Below the pieces are notes generated by a model, which made no database searches, was not told the DNA's origin, and saw only the letters and a list, made by a program, of their open reading frames with translations. The translations under genes and the position numbers were made by a program. Positions 1-8,072 of a DNA stretch of 64,000 nucleotides are shown here, piece by piece. Positions within the stretch are counted from its first letter, which is position 1; every line of letters starts with the position of its first letter. The stretch is from Novosphingobium resinovorum (GTDB taxonomy: Bacteria; Pseudomonadota; Alphaproteobacteria; Sphingomonadales; Sphingomonadaceae), in NCBI RefSeq assembly GCF_001742225.1, contig NZ_CP017075.1, positions 1,054,001 to 1,118,000 on the forward strand, in the 5' to 3' direction.

Positions 1-1767
1 CCGCTTGTAGCGCGCATGGACGTAGGACGCGCCAGCGTTGATCTGGAAAGCGGGCGTGACCTGGTAGTGCAGCGCACCCTCCAACCCGTAGATTTCCGAG
101 GTCGCGGCGTTGATGATCTCCGCCGTGCCGGTGCGGTAGATCGACACCTGCAGGTTCTTGTAATCGTAGTAGAACCCCGCCGCCTCGAACGAGAGGCCGC
201 GGTCCTCGTACTTGAAGCCCACTTCGTAGGCGTTGATGTCCTCTGGCTGCACGCGGTTGCAGGTGTAGTTCGTGTCGGGGATCTGGCACGAGCCGCCGAC
301 GTCCGAGATCGCCGCCTTGTAGCCCTTCGTGAACGAGGCGTAGATACTCGTCCTGTCGGTCGGCTTGTAGCGCAGCACCACGCGCGGGGTCAGCTTGTTG
401 TTCGAGATGTTCGGCACCGGCATCTCGGTCAGCAGGAACTGCTGGTTCCAGTAGGCATCGACGATCTTATCGATCGAATAGCGCGCGCCCGCGGTCAGGA
501 AAAGCTGCGGCGTGATCTCGTAAGTGGCGTCGAGGAACGCGGCGTAGCTCCTGACCGTGGTGCTCGATCCGCCGAGCCGGATACGCTGGTCAGGCGCGTT
601 TCCGCCGTTGTTGATGTAGGTGATATAGGTGTCGGTGTTCTGGAAGTAGAACAAACCCGCCGTCCACTGCAGCTTTGGCCCCGCCTTGGAGGTGAGCAGC
701 AGTTCCTGGCTCCAGGTCTCGTTGAGGTTGGGCAGGCCAAGCTGGAACAGGTCCAATCCGGAATAGTCGAGGTCCTGCGACATGAACGAGTTTTCGCTGC
801 GGTACTGACTGTAGGAGGTCAGGTCCGCGAAGCCGAGATCGGCGCGGATCGTGCCTTGCACTACGTCGGTATTAGAGCGGAAGACTTCCGGCACCGAACC
901 GCTGGCGATGCGGTTCTTCGCCGTGGTGTAAGTCCCCGGCACTCCACCGAACGGCGCACCGAGCCCGAAATCTGAGGTGTCGAGGCTGGACGCCAGCATG
1001 GTCGAGGGATCGTCCACCTGGCCGTGCTTGTAGCGCAGCAGGACGTCCACCGTGTCGGTCAGTTCCGCCTTGAGGCCGAGACGGAACGACCAGTTCTCGT
1101 AGTCGCCCACGCGCCGATCATCATTGGAGATGTCGCGCTGCCAACCGTTACCGCGGCGATACTGGCCCTCTAGGCTCAGTGCCACACGGTCGGAAATGAC
1201 GTAGTTGGTGAAGGCTTCGGCCTTGGCCTCGTTGTAGCGGCCGTAAGTCACGCGACCTTCGAAAGCATTGCCCGAAGTGGACGGCTCGCGAGTGGTGACG
1301 AGGATCGCGCCGCCGGTGGTGTTGCGGCCGAACAGCGTGCCTTGCGGCCCTTTCAGCACCTGGATCGAGTTCACGCTGATGAGATCGAAGTCGGCCGCCA
1401 GCGGGTTGGGCGAGTAGAACCCGTCGATGTAGATGCCGACATTGCCGCCCCCGCCCGAAGTCGTCACCGCCGTGCCGATGCCGCGAATGGTGGGCTGGAA
1501 GAACCCGCCCGCGAAGTCGAAGCGCAGCGCCGGGGTAACCTTGCCGATGTCCGCCAGTTGCTGCACGCTGGCGGTCTTGAGCGCATCGCTAGACAGGTTG
1601 GTGATCGAGATCGGCACGTCCACTTGCGCTTCGGCACGGCGCTGCGCGGTGACGATGATCGCGCCCTCGTCCGCTGCGGCGGCATTCTGTGCCTCCTGCG
1701 CGTGCACCGAAACCGGCGCCACCACTGCTAATGCGAATATGGACGCGAAAGTCCCTGCTGTCTTCAC
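1..1767 (-). CDS. TonB-dependent receptor, N-terminal 589 codons (gene continues past the left edge)
   Basis: Outer-membrane, TonB-energised uptake channel. I translated it from a GTG at 1765-1767 with a GGGAGGG ribosome site just upstream; the frame stays open to base 1. It begins with a signal peptide (VKTAGTFASIFALAVVAP... ending VHAQ), then a TonB-box-like stretch (IIVTAQRR), then the plug domain with the family hallmarks QVLKGPQGTLFGRNTTGGAI and VGIYIDGFY, followed by beta-barrel strands (ELLLTSKAGPKLQWTAGLF, YASFTKGYKA, YEVGFKYEDR). The C-terminal strands and final aromatic residue lie outside the window. The substrate cannot be read from sequence. In sphingomonads such receptors often sit beside catabolic clusters, so import of the compound degraded by the neighbouring genes is an inference. 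An ACACG-N9-CGTGT inverted repeat (1801-1819) lies in its promoter region. Confidence 0.93.
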   Translation of the reverse strand, partial: MKTAGTFASIFALAVVAPVSVHAQEAQNAAAADEGAIIVTAQRRAEAQVDVPISITNLSSDALKTASVQQLADIGKVTPALRFDFAGGFFQPTIRGIGTAVTTSGGGGNVGIYIDGFYSPNPLAADFDLISVNSIQVLKGPQGTLFGRNTTGGAILVTTREPSTSGNAFEGRVTYGRYNEAKAEAFTNYVISDRVALSLEGQYRRGNGWQRDISNDDRRVGDYENWSFRLGLKAELTDTVDVLLRYKHGQVDDPSTMLASSLDTSDFGLGAPFGGVPGTYTTAKNRIASGSVPEVFRSNTDVVQGTIRADLGFADLTSYSQYRSENSFMSQDLDYSGLDLFQLGLPNLNETWSQELLLTSKAGPKLQWTAGLFYFQNTDTYITYINNGGNAPDQRIRLGGSSTTVRSYAAFLDATYEITPQLFLTAGARYSIDKIVDAYWNQQFLLTEMPVPNISNNKLTPRVVLRYKPTDRTSIYASFTKGYKAAISDVGGSCQIPDTNYTCNRVQPEDINAYEVGFKYEDRGLSFEAAGFYYDYKNLQVSIYRTGTAEIINAATSEIYGLEGALHYQVTPAFQINAGASYVHARYKR

Positions 1768-1875
1768 GATATCCCTCCCATCTGCTTTTGACGCGAGGCT
1801 ACACGAGGTTGTTACGTGTTCCAGTGATCGGCCGGACCTTCGCCCAGATATCGCAGCGGCAGATTTGGCGGTGCT

Positions 1876-3543
1876 TCAGGTACCCGGGGTGATGTAGCCG
1901 ATCGTTTCCTGGCGTGGATCATAGGACTCCGCCTTCCACCGCACGGAGCCGAAAGGGCGCTCGAGACGGCGGCGCACACGGCGGCCATTGTTACTACGGT
2001 TGAAGCCGTCTGCCTGGGCCTGAATAGCGTAATCGGCCTGGGTGTAGCGCCCGCGCATGCGCAGGTAGTCGCCCCAGGTCGGACAGTGGTATCGCTCTGT
2101 CCATAATGCCGGGTTCTCGATGTCGCGCGCGATGGTCCAGTCGAAGCCGCCGATGCGCTTGCGCACCCTCTGCATGGTCATCATGACCTCGTAGAATTCG
2201 CGGGCGAGTTCGGGATCGACGTCGTACTCGACCTCGACGACCAGCGGGCCGGAGCGCAGGGTGAGCGGCAGAGTGGCCGAAGGTTCGTGACCGATCTCGA
2301 CCGAATCCATGTCGGCCTCGGGCTCCTCGCGGATCGGAAGGACCATGCCCAGCAGCGCCGTGGCAGCAACAGCGAGGCCCGACGCGACCAGCGCGAAGGC
2401 GACGTCATGGCGGGCGGCGACCACTCCCCAGCCCCATGCGCCGATGCCGATCCCGGCCGTGATCGCGGAGGAGAACAGCGAAAGTGCCCGCGCCGTGACC
2501 CAACGCGGCGCGGAAAGCTGGACCGTCACGTTGAGCATGGCGACGGTAAGGATGTTGCCCGCCCCGACGACGAGAAAGGCAAGGCAGGTCAGCACCAGCG
2601 AGTGACTGAACCCTATCGCGACGAGGGCAACTCCGCTGGCGATCGCGAACAGCCTTATCGCCCACTCGGTCGAGACCATCGCCCGAATTTGGCTCACGAA
2701 CAGCGCTCCCCCCACTGCACCGACGCCTTGTGCGCCAAGCAGGATGCCGAAAGTCGCTGCATTGCCCTGGAGAAGATCCTTTGCAATCAGCGGCGCAAGC
2801 GCAGAGGCCGTCGCCGTCGACAGCCCGAAGCCGAGCACCCGCAGCAGCGCGGTACGCACCGCCGGAGCATGCAGCGCGTAGCGCGCACCGGTCAGGATCG
2901 CGCGGTCGATCCGCTCCGGCGGCAACCGGGAAGGCACGTGCCTGCGTCGCCAGAAGAAGAACGCAGTGAGCAGCGGCAGGTAGAGCAGCGAGGTCATGCC
3001 GAACACAACCTTCACACCGTAAATCACCACGATCACTCCGCCCAACGCAGGCCCGAAACTGCGCGCGACGTTGTAGCTGATCGTTCCCAGCGCCACCGCG
3101 GCAGGCAGATGTGTGCGCGAGACCTGCTCAGGGATGGAGGCCTGCCACGACGGCGAGAACAGCGCCACGCCTGCCCCGGTCAGTACGCAGAAAGCCAGTA
3201 GCAGCCAGGGCGTCGTCAGCCCAAGGAACGTCACTGCCGCCAGGATTGCCGCACTCACCGCACTGAACGTCAGGCCGGTCATGGCAATCCGGCGACGGTC
3301 GAACATGTCGGCGATGGCGCCTGCGGGCAGGGTCACCAGCATCAACGGGATCATCATCGCGGTCTGCACCAGGGCGACCATGCTGGGTGAATTGCTGAGC
3401 CGCGTCATCTCCCATTGCGCACCGACGCCGAGGAAGAGCTGGCCGAAGTTGGAGAAGAGACTGGCCGTCCAGATATTGCGGAACGTGCGTTCGCGAAGCG
3501 GTGCGAAGGCCCCGCCTGCCTCCTCTTCCTGCGCCGTCGCCAT
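1876..3543 (-). CDS. MFS exporter with C-terminal soluble domain (MFS_3 / EntS-like)
   Basis: 555-residue inner-membrane transporter. About the first 420 residues are a 12-helix major-facilitator core with the loop-2 signature DMFDRRR. The segment LFSNFGQLFLGVGAQWEMTRLS is typical of the MFS_3 (enterobactin exporter EntS-like) group. Residues ~430-555 form a soluble tail (DPELAREFYEVMMTMQRVRKRIGG... WTERYHCPTWGDYLRMRGR) resembling the antibiotic-biosynthesis-monooxygenase-like domain often fused to this group. The start is ATG at 3543 with GGGGA eight bases upstream. It is divergent from the thiolase, and the shared 239-bp region holds one of three copies of an 18-bp palindrome. The likely role is efflux of a hydrophobic acid or intermediate; the substrate is unknown. 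Confidence 0.85.
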   Translation of the reverse strand: MATAQEEEAGGAFAPLRERTFRNIWTASLFSNFGQLFLGVGAQWEMTRLSNSPSMVALVQTAMMIPLMLVTLPAGAIADMFDRRRIAMTGLTFSAVSAAILAAVTFLGLTTPWLLLAFCVLTGAGVALFSPSWQASIPEQVSRTHLPAAVALGTISYNVARSFGPALGGVIVVIYGVKVVFGMTSLLYLPLLTAFFFWRRRHVPSRLPPERIDRAILTGARYALHAPAVRTALLRVLGFGLSTATASALAPLIAKDLLQGNAATFGILLGAQGVGAVGGALFVSQIRAMVSTEWAIRLFAIASGVALVAIGFSHSLVLTCLAFLVVGAGNILTVAMLNVTVQLSAPRWVTARALSLFSSAITAGIGIGAWGWGVVAARHDVAFALVASGLAVAATALLGMVLPIREEPEADMDSVEIGHEPSATLPLTLRSGPLVVEVEYDVDPELAREFYEVMMTMQRVRKRIGGFDWTIARDIENPALWTERYHCPTWGDYLRMRGRYTQADYAIQAQADGFNRSNNGRRVRRRLERPFGSVRWKAESYDPRQETIGYITPGT

Positions 3544-3629
3544 CGCTGCTGTCCCCTGTCGTTATATCTGTGCGCCGATCTTGAACGCACCGGCGCAAGC
3601 GTCAACCTGCCCATCGCGAAGACGATCCA

Positions 3630-3658
3630 TTGACGCAAGCGAACACGATTCCGACATA
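3630..3658 (+). promoter_or_regulatory. putative sigma70-type promoter of the thiolase-marR operon
   Basis: TTGACG (3630-3635), a 17-base spacer, then GACATA (3653-3658). The -10-like element abuts the 18-bp palindrome that starts at 3657, a position suited to repression. This was assigned by eye; the -10 match is only partial. Confidence 0.35.
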
Positions 3659-3674
3659 CTAACTATAGTCAGCA
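3657..3674. promoter_or_regulatory. 18-bp palindromic operator candidate, copy 1
   Basis: TACTAACTATAGTCAGCA. It fits TRCTAA-N6-TYAGYA, and its inner 14 bases CTAACTATAGTCAG are a palindrome with one mismatch. It lies between the divergent MFS exporter and thiolase genes. It matches copy 3 (13271-13288) at 15 of 18 positions and shares both half sites with copy 2 (6113-6130). Confidence 0.6.
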
Positions 3675-3782
3675 ATCGCCGCGGCGATAGCGCCCGCACC
3701 CCAGATTGCCAAAGCCGCAAAGCGCCCGCATCACGCAGGAAACCGCGCTTTGCTGCGCGAAAGAAATACGAGGAGACCTGTC

Positions 3783-5036
3783 TTGACCGAGGCCTACATC
3801 ATCGACGCCGTGCGCACCCCGCGCGGGCTCGGAAAGATGGGCAAGGGGGCGCTGTCGCAGATGCATCCCGAACATCTCTCGGCAACGGTTCTCGCTGCGC
3901 TGAAGGACCGCAATGATCTCGACACCGCCGACGTCGACGACGTGATCTGGGGCGTCTCGGCGGCAATGGGGCTGCAGGCCGGCGACATCGGACGCATGGC
4001 GGCGCTCGACGCAGGCTACGACGTGAAGGCAGGCGGCGTGACCCTCAACCGCTTCTGCGGATCGAGCCTCACCGCCACGAGCCTGTCGGCCGCTATGATC
4101 AAGTCGGGCATGGCGGACCTCATGGTCGCAGGCGGCATGGACATGCTCTCCTACGCTGGCATGTACGGCGCGAAGATGCGCGAGGCGGGCGTCGGCAGCG
4201 CCGGCATGGGTGCGGGCAATCCGCGCCTCCAGGCAAAGCACCCGCAATCCAATCAGGGCGTCTGCGCCGACGCCATCGCCGCTATGGAAGGCATCTCCCG
4301 CCAGGAACTCGAAGCGCTCGGCGTGGAGAGCCAGCGCCGCGCCGCGGTAGCCATCGCCGAGGGTCGCTTCGACAAGTCCACCATCGTCGTGAAGGACGAT
4401 GAGGGCAACGTCATCCTGGACCACGAGGAGTATCCGCGCCCGGAAACCACCGCCGAAAGCCTTGCGCAGCTCAAGCCCGCCTTCGAGATGTTCCTGAACA
4501 TGCCCTCGGCGTCCGGCGGCAAGACTTACGGCGAACTCATCAACCAGGTCTACCCGGACGTTGAGATCAAGCCGATCCATCACGTCGGCATCTCCTCGGG
4601 CGTCGTCGACGGCGCTTCGGCGATCCTGCTGGCCTCAAAGGACTACGCCGAGGCCCACGGGCTCAAGCCGCGCGCGCGCATCGTCGCCATGGCCGAGACG
4701 GGCGACTGCCCCACCCTCATGCTCAACGGCCCGGTGCCCGCAGCACGCAAGGTACTCGCCAAGGCGGGCCTCGGCGTGGAGGACATCGACGTCTTCGAAG
4801 TGAACGAGGCCTTCGCCGTGGTCGTCGAGAAGTTCATCCGCGACCTTGACCTCGACCGCGCCAAGGTCAATCCCAATGGCGGGTCGATGGCGCTCGGCCA
4901 CCCGATCGGCGGCACCGGCGCCATGCTGATCGGCACCGCTCTCGATGAACTCGAGCGCACCGGCGGGCGTTATGGTCTTATCACGATGTGCGCGGCGGGC
5001 GGCATGGCCCCTGCCATGATCATCGAACGCGTCTGA
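3783..5036 (+). CDS. acetyl-CoA acetyltransferase / 3-ketoacyl-CoA thiolase
   Basis: Thiolytic cleavage of a 3-ketoacyl-CoA to acetyl-CoA plus a shortened acyl-CoA, the last step of a beta-oxidation turn; cytoplasmic. 417 residues. The catalytic nucleophile is Cys92 in LNRFCGSSL. His373 lies in [15 protein letters not shown] and Cys403 in [10 protein letters not shown], so the thiolase triad is complete. I chose the TTG at 3783 because AGGAG (3771-3775) is seven bases upstream and the protein then begins [14 protein letters not shown], the normal thiolase N-terminus. A TTG 33 bases earlier is possible but adds an atypical leader. A MarR-type regulator follows after 23 bases, so the two probably form one operon controlled by the palindrome at 3657. 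Chain-length or ring specificity cannot be told. Confidence 0.93.
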   Translation: MTEAYIIDAVRTPRGLGKMGKGALSQMHPEHLSATVLAALKDRNDLDTADVDDVIWGVSAAMGLQAGDIGRMAALDAGYDVKAGGVTLNRFCGSSLTATSLSAAMIKSGMADLMVAGGMDMLSYAGMYGAKMREAGVGSAGMGAGNPRLQAKHPQSNQGVCADAIAAMEGISRQELEALGVESQRRAAVAIAEGRFDKSTIVVKDDEGNVILDHEEYPRPETTAESLAQLKPAFEMFLNMPSASGGKTYGELINQVYPDVEIKPIHHVGISSGVVDGASAILLASKDYAEAHGLKPRARIVAMAETGDCPTLMLNGPVPAARKVLAKAGLGVEDIDVFEVNEAFAVVVEKFIRDLDLDRAKVNPNGGSMALGHPIGGTGAMLIGTALDELERTGGRYGLITMCAAGGMAPAMIIERV

Positions 5037-5059
5037 CGGCGCAGCACAAGGAGCATCTG

Positions 5060-5548
5060 GTGGCGACTGAAGCCGACGAAAAACCGGTGGGAACGATCAG
5101 CAACCCGTTCAACATGCGCGACGAGACCCCGACACGGCAGGTTGGCTTGCGCATGACCATCGTGGCGCGGCTGCAGCGCAATAATTTCGATCGCAAGGTG
5201 GCCGCCCTCAACGTGACCCGCTCGCAATGGGCGATGATCGCGATCGTCGCGCGCTATCCAGGGTCCACGCAGCGGACCGTCGCGGAATATCTCGAAATGT
5301 CGGAGGCTTCCGCCGGCCGCCTGATCGACCGCCTCTGTGCAGAGGGCTTGCTGGAGCGCCGCGACCGCCGCGACGATCGGCGAGCCCGCGCCGTCTACCT
5401 GACCGAGCAGGCTCGGCCTCTCCTCGACAAGCTGGGCGCCATCGCGACCGAAAGCGAACTCAAGATGTTCGCCGGCTTTTCCGAGGACGAGGTGAACACC
5501 CTTCTCGATTTCATGACGCGCATCTACGATAACGTCAGCCGGGGATAA
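5060..5548 (+). CDS. MarR-family transcriptional regulator
   Basis: 162-residue winged-helix repressor-type protein. The wHTH core (STQRTVAEYLEMSEASAGRLIDRLCAEGLLERRDRRDDRRARAVYLTEQ) includes the wing typical of MarR proteins (RRDRRDDRRAR). The start is GTG at 5060 with AAGGAG (5048-5053) six bases upstream; earlier in-frame starts would lie inside the thiolase. It is co-directional with the thiolase and so likely in the same transcript. It may be autoregulatory through the 18-bp palindrome at 3657 and might also read the sister sites at 6113 and 13271; that link is inference only. Ligands of this family are often aromatic acids or acyl-CoAs. Confidence 0.88.
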   Translation: MATEADEKPVGTISNPFNMRDETPTRQVGLRMTIVARLQRNNFDRKVAALNVTRSQWAMIAIVARYPGSTQRTVAEYLEMSEASAGRLIDRLCAEGLLERRDRRDDRRARAVYLTEQARPLLDKLGAIATESELKMFAGFSEDEVNTLLDFMTRIYDNVSRG

Positions 5549-5557
5549 GCGCTTTTG

Positions 5558-5678
5558 CCCACCCCTGCCCCTCCTGCAAGCAGTAGGGAATGAGAGCATC
5601 GTGTTTCGCCCTCCCGCATGCAGAAGGGCCGCGAGGCTTGGTGAGCTGCAGGCGAACTTAACCGCAGCGAGGTGGGCT
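5558..5678 (+). repeat. intergenic repeat family E, copy 1
   Basis: About 120 bp from CCCACCCCTGCCCCTCC to AGCGAGGTGGGC. It holds two C-rich/G-rich inverted arms (here eroded, CCTGCAAGCAGTAGG and CCTCCCGCATGCAGAAGGG), and its ends are complementary. Related copies lie at 31323-31438 and 37366-37482, each starting 6-10 bp after the stop codon of a plus-strand gene. Confidence 0.75.
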
Positions 5679-5694
5679 TATCCTCCAACGCCAC

Positions 5695-5730
5695 AAAAAA
5701 GAGGGCGACGCCACCAGGCGCCGCCCTCTT
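5695..5730 (-). terminator. Rho-independent terminator of the small exported protein gene
   Basis: GAGGGCGACGCC / GGCGCCGCCCTC stem (5701-5712 and 5717-5728, one mismatch, four-base loop) followed on the minus strand by a run of six T (5695-5700). It lies about 25 bp downstream of the stop at 5754. Confidence 0.88.
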
Positions 5731-5753
5731 CTTCTTGAGAGTATCGGGAAAAC

Positions 5754-6065
5754 TTACTTCGCGGCAGCAAGTTCCTTCTTCGACATGGAAGTCGTGACCT
5801 TGCCACTGTTGTCGCTGAGGCTCGAGGCCGGAACGGTCACGAGACGACCGTTGAGGATGACCTGCGGATTGCCCTCGGCAGTGACGCGATAGATGGGTGC
5901 AATGCGGTAGCCGTCGGCGGCATAGAGCATCTTGCCGGCGTTGAGCGATACGGCACCGGCAGCGGCTTCCTCGGTGGCTTCACGGACCTGGGTGGTCTCG
6001 GCGAAAGCGACGGCCGGGACCGAAGCGATGGCGGCGACAGCGACGAGCGTGGCGAACTTCTTCAT
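5754..6065 (-). CDS. small exported protein of unknown function
   Basis: 103 residues. A clear Sec signal peptide (MKKFATLVAVAAIASVPAVAFA, cleavage after AFA) predicts a mature periplasmic protein of about 81 residues with no cysteines and no membrane segment. The mature part alternates hydrophobic and polar residues (AGKMLYAADGYRIAPIYRV ... QVILNGRLVTVPASSLS), suggesting a small beta barrel of PRC-barrel type; that fold guess is weak. The gene is monocistronic: strong terminator downstream, and its own promoter region carries an 18-bp palindrome shared with the divergent CoA-transferase. A function in the catabolic pathway is not shown. Confidence 0.8.
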   Translation of the reverse strand: MKKFATLVAVAAIASVPAVAFAETTQVREATEEAAAGAVSLNAGKMLYAADGYRIAPIYRVTAEGNPQVILNGRLVTVPASSLSDNSGKVTTSMSKKELAAAK

Positions 6066-6388
6066 GGCGTTTCTCCGAAAACTGCGAACCTGAACGGTCG
6101 GATTTATTCACTTACTAAGCTGGGTTAGTATTTTTTGAACACCCGGTCAATTGCGAAATTCGCATCTTTCAGAGCGCTTTCGGCAACATTATCGCCTCCG
6201 CGACATTCGCCTGCGCATTGCCCTCCCACAGGTCGAGAAACGATGGAAAAGCAGGCATCTGCAGGCATGATCGTCCGCACGATGGGCCACCCGGTTGATC
6301 CCTCATGCCTTTGCGCGCACACCGGACCGACAAGTGCAAACGGCAGAAAACCGGGCGCCACACAGAAGATCACGGGGATTGGCAGCAG
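6066..6388. other. 323-bp divergent intergenic region
   Basis: Separates the small exported protein (minus) from the CoA-transferase (plus). The AT-rich part around 6100-6140 carries the palindrome at 6113-6130. TTCACT (6108-6113), 16 bases, then TATTTT could serve as a plus-strand promoter. In bases 6140-6388 I see no convincing gene; frames open there look like read-through of the CoA-transferase frame. Confidence 0.5.
6113..6130. promoter_or_regulatory. 18-bp palindromic operator candidate, copy 2
   Basis: TACTAAGCTGGGTTAGTA: perfect 6-bp inverted arms TACTAA/TTAGTA with a 6-bp spacer. It has the same length and arm spacing as the sites at 3657 and 13271 and also sits between divergent genes. 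Confidence 0.6.
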
Positions 6389-7618
6389 ATGTCTACAAAG
6401 GTCATGCAGGGCGTGCGCGTCCTCGAAGTGGCACAGTTCACCTTCACGCCTGCAGCGGGCGGCGTCCTCGCGGATTGGGGCGCCGACGTCATCAAGATCG
6501 AGCATCCCGTGCGCGGCGACACCCAGCGCGGCTTCCTCAACATGGGCGGCGTCACGCTCGACCCGCTTCGCCATACGTTGTTCGAGCACCCCAATCGCGG
6601 CAAGCGCAGCGTCGGCATCGACCTCTCCACGCCTGAAGGTCAGGAAGTGCTCTACGAACTGGCGAAGCAGTGCGACGTGTTCCTGACCAACTACCTTCCG
6701 CAGGTGCGCCAGAAGAACAAGTTCGATGTCGAGCATATCCGCGCGGTCAATCCCAACATCATCTACGCCCGCGGCTCGGCGCTGGGTAACAAGGGGCCTG
6801 AGCGCGAGGTAGGCGGCTTCGACGGCACCTGCTTCTGGTCACGCAGCGGCATAGCCTATTCGATGACCCCGGAGGAACTGCCCGGCCCGATCTCGCAGGG
6901 CATCCCGGCCTTTGGCGATTCCATCGGCGGCATGTTCATCGCGGGCGGAATCTCCGCCGCGCTGTTCCACCGCGAGAAGACCGGCGAGGCCGTCGAGCTC
7001 GACGTCTCGCTGCTGAGCGCCGCCGCCTGGGCATCGGGCGCGGTGATCGCGCAAGTCGCGGAGACCGGCGTGCTCACGCGCAATCCGATGCCGGGCTCGG
7101 GCGGCGCAGCGCGCAATCCGTTTATGGGCAACTATCAGACCAGCGATAACGGCACGATCAACCTCTGCACGATCTCGCCGACCGGTCACATCCGCAGCAT
7201 GTTCGAGCATCTCGGCGTACCGGAAGCCGCCGACGACCCCCGCTTCTCCGAACCGCGCGCGCTTTTCGAGAATGCCGGGGCGGCTAGCGACATCCTGATG
7301 AAGGCGTTCGCTTCCCAACCCTTCGAATACTGGCGCCAGCACCTCAAGACCTTCTCCGGTCAGTGGGCGCCGATCCAGAGCTTCCACGAGTTGCTGACCG
7401 ACGAGCAGGCGCTTGCCAACGACATGATCGTCGAAGTCGAGGGCGCCGACGGCGGCGCCCCGCTCAAGCTCGTGCGCGGCCCGGTCCAGTGGAACGGTGA
7501 GGCCGTGGAGACCACCCGGTCGCCGCAAGCCTCCGAGCACACCGAGATCGTCCTCATGGAAATGGGCGTCGAGTGGGACAAGATCGAGGAGTGGAAGGCC
7601 AAGGGCGCGATCGCCTGA
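6389..7618 (+). CDS. family III CoA-transferase (CaiB/BaiF)
   Basis: Moves CoA between carboxylic acids, here probably activating or deactivating a catabolic acid; cytoplasmic, usually an interlocked dimer. 409 residues, a normal length. The N-terminal hallmark is clear (VMQGVRVLEVAQFTFTPAAGGVLADWGADVIKIEHPVRGDTQRG). The catalytic aspartate is expected in IPAFGDSIGGMFIAGGISAALFHREKTGE (GDS). I chose the ATG at 6389 because the CaiB signature follows directly; an ATG at 6305 would add 28 unrelated, basic residues. GGGGAT (6374-6379) is a weak ribosome site. The 139-bp gap to the next gene means it may be transcribed alone or lead the operon. Confidence 0.9.
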   Translation: MSTKVMQGVRVLEVAQFTFTPAAGGVLADWGADVIKIEHPVRGDTQRGFLNMGGVTLDPLRHTLFEHPNRGKRSVGIDLSTPEGQEVLYELAKQCDVFLTNYLPQVRQKNKFDVEHIRAVNPNIIYARGSALGNKGPEREVGGFDGTCFWSRSGIAYSMTPEELPGPISQGIPAFGDSIGGMFIAGGISAALFHREKTGEAVELDVSLLSAAAWASGAVIAQVAETGVLTRNPMPGSGGAARNPFMGNYQTSDNGTINLCTISPTGHIRSMFEHLGVPEAADDPRFSEPRALFENAGAASDILMKAFASQPFEYWRQHLKTFSGQWAPIQSFHELLTDEQALANDMIVEVEGADGGAPLKLVRGPVQWNGEAVETTRSPQASEHTEIVLMEMGVEWDKIEEWKAKGAIA

Positions 7619-7757
7619 ACGCTTTTCGACCTGTACAGGCACTCAACCTTGCGGCGCCTTGAACGCTGCACGGAGGAGGGCGTAAGATGAAACCGTGCCG
7701 CCGGCGCACCAAGCGCCCGTCGAGACAAGACGCACACACGAGGACAAGGAACCCGAA

Positions 7758-8048
7758 ATGAAGCCTGGAACCCGCCTGAAGAGCGCCGCCTGCGATACGG
7801 AGGTGATGGTGATCCGCGCCGCCGACGGGCAGATCGAATGCGGCGGCGCAGCGATGGGCGAGGCCAAGCCTGCCGATGCCGCCCCCCTCGCCGCCGACTT
7901 CTCGGCCGGTACGCTGATGGGCAAGCGCTACGTCGATACCGACGGCAACTACGAACTGCTTTGCGTGAAGCCCGGCAAGGGCTCGCTCTCTGTCGATGGG
8001 CAGGCGCTCGTCGTCAAGGACGCCAAGCCGCTTCCCGCCTCGGACTGA
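7758..8048 (+). CDS. conserved small protein of unknown function next to an acyl-CoA synthetase
   Basis: 96 residues, from the ATG at 7758 with AAGGA (7746-7750) seven bases before it. No signal peptide or membrane segment. Three cysteines are placed as ACDTEVMV, IECGGAAM and YELLCVKPG; the first two, 18 residues apart in a beta-rich half, could bind a metal but do not form a known motif. The C-terminal half reads like a small beta domain (GKRYVDTDGNYELLCVKPGKGSLSVDGQALVV). From memory, similar small proteins accompany acyl-CoA synthetases in actinobacteria and sphingomonads. The synthetase starts 24 bp downstream, so co-expression is likely. Function unknown. Confidence 0.72.
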   Translation: MKPGTRLKSAACDTEVMVIRAADGQIECGGAAMGEAKPADAAPLAADFSAGTLMGKRYVDTDGNYELLCVKPGKGSLSVDGQALVVKDAKPLPASD

Positions 8049-8072
8049 CACTAAGATAGCTGGCACGCGCCC

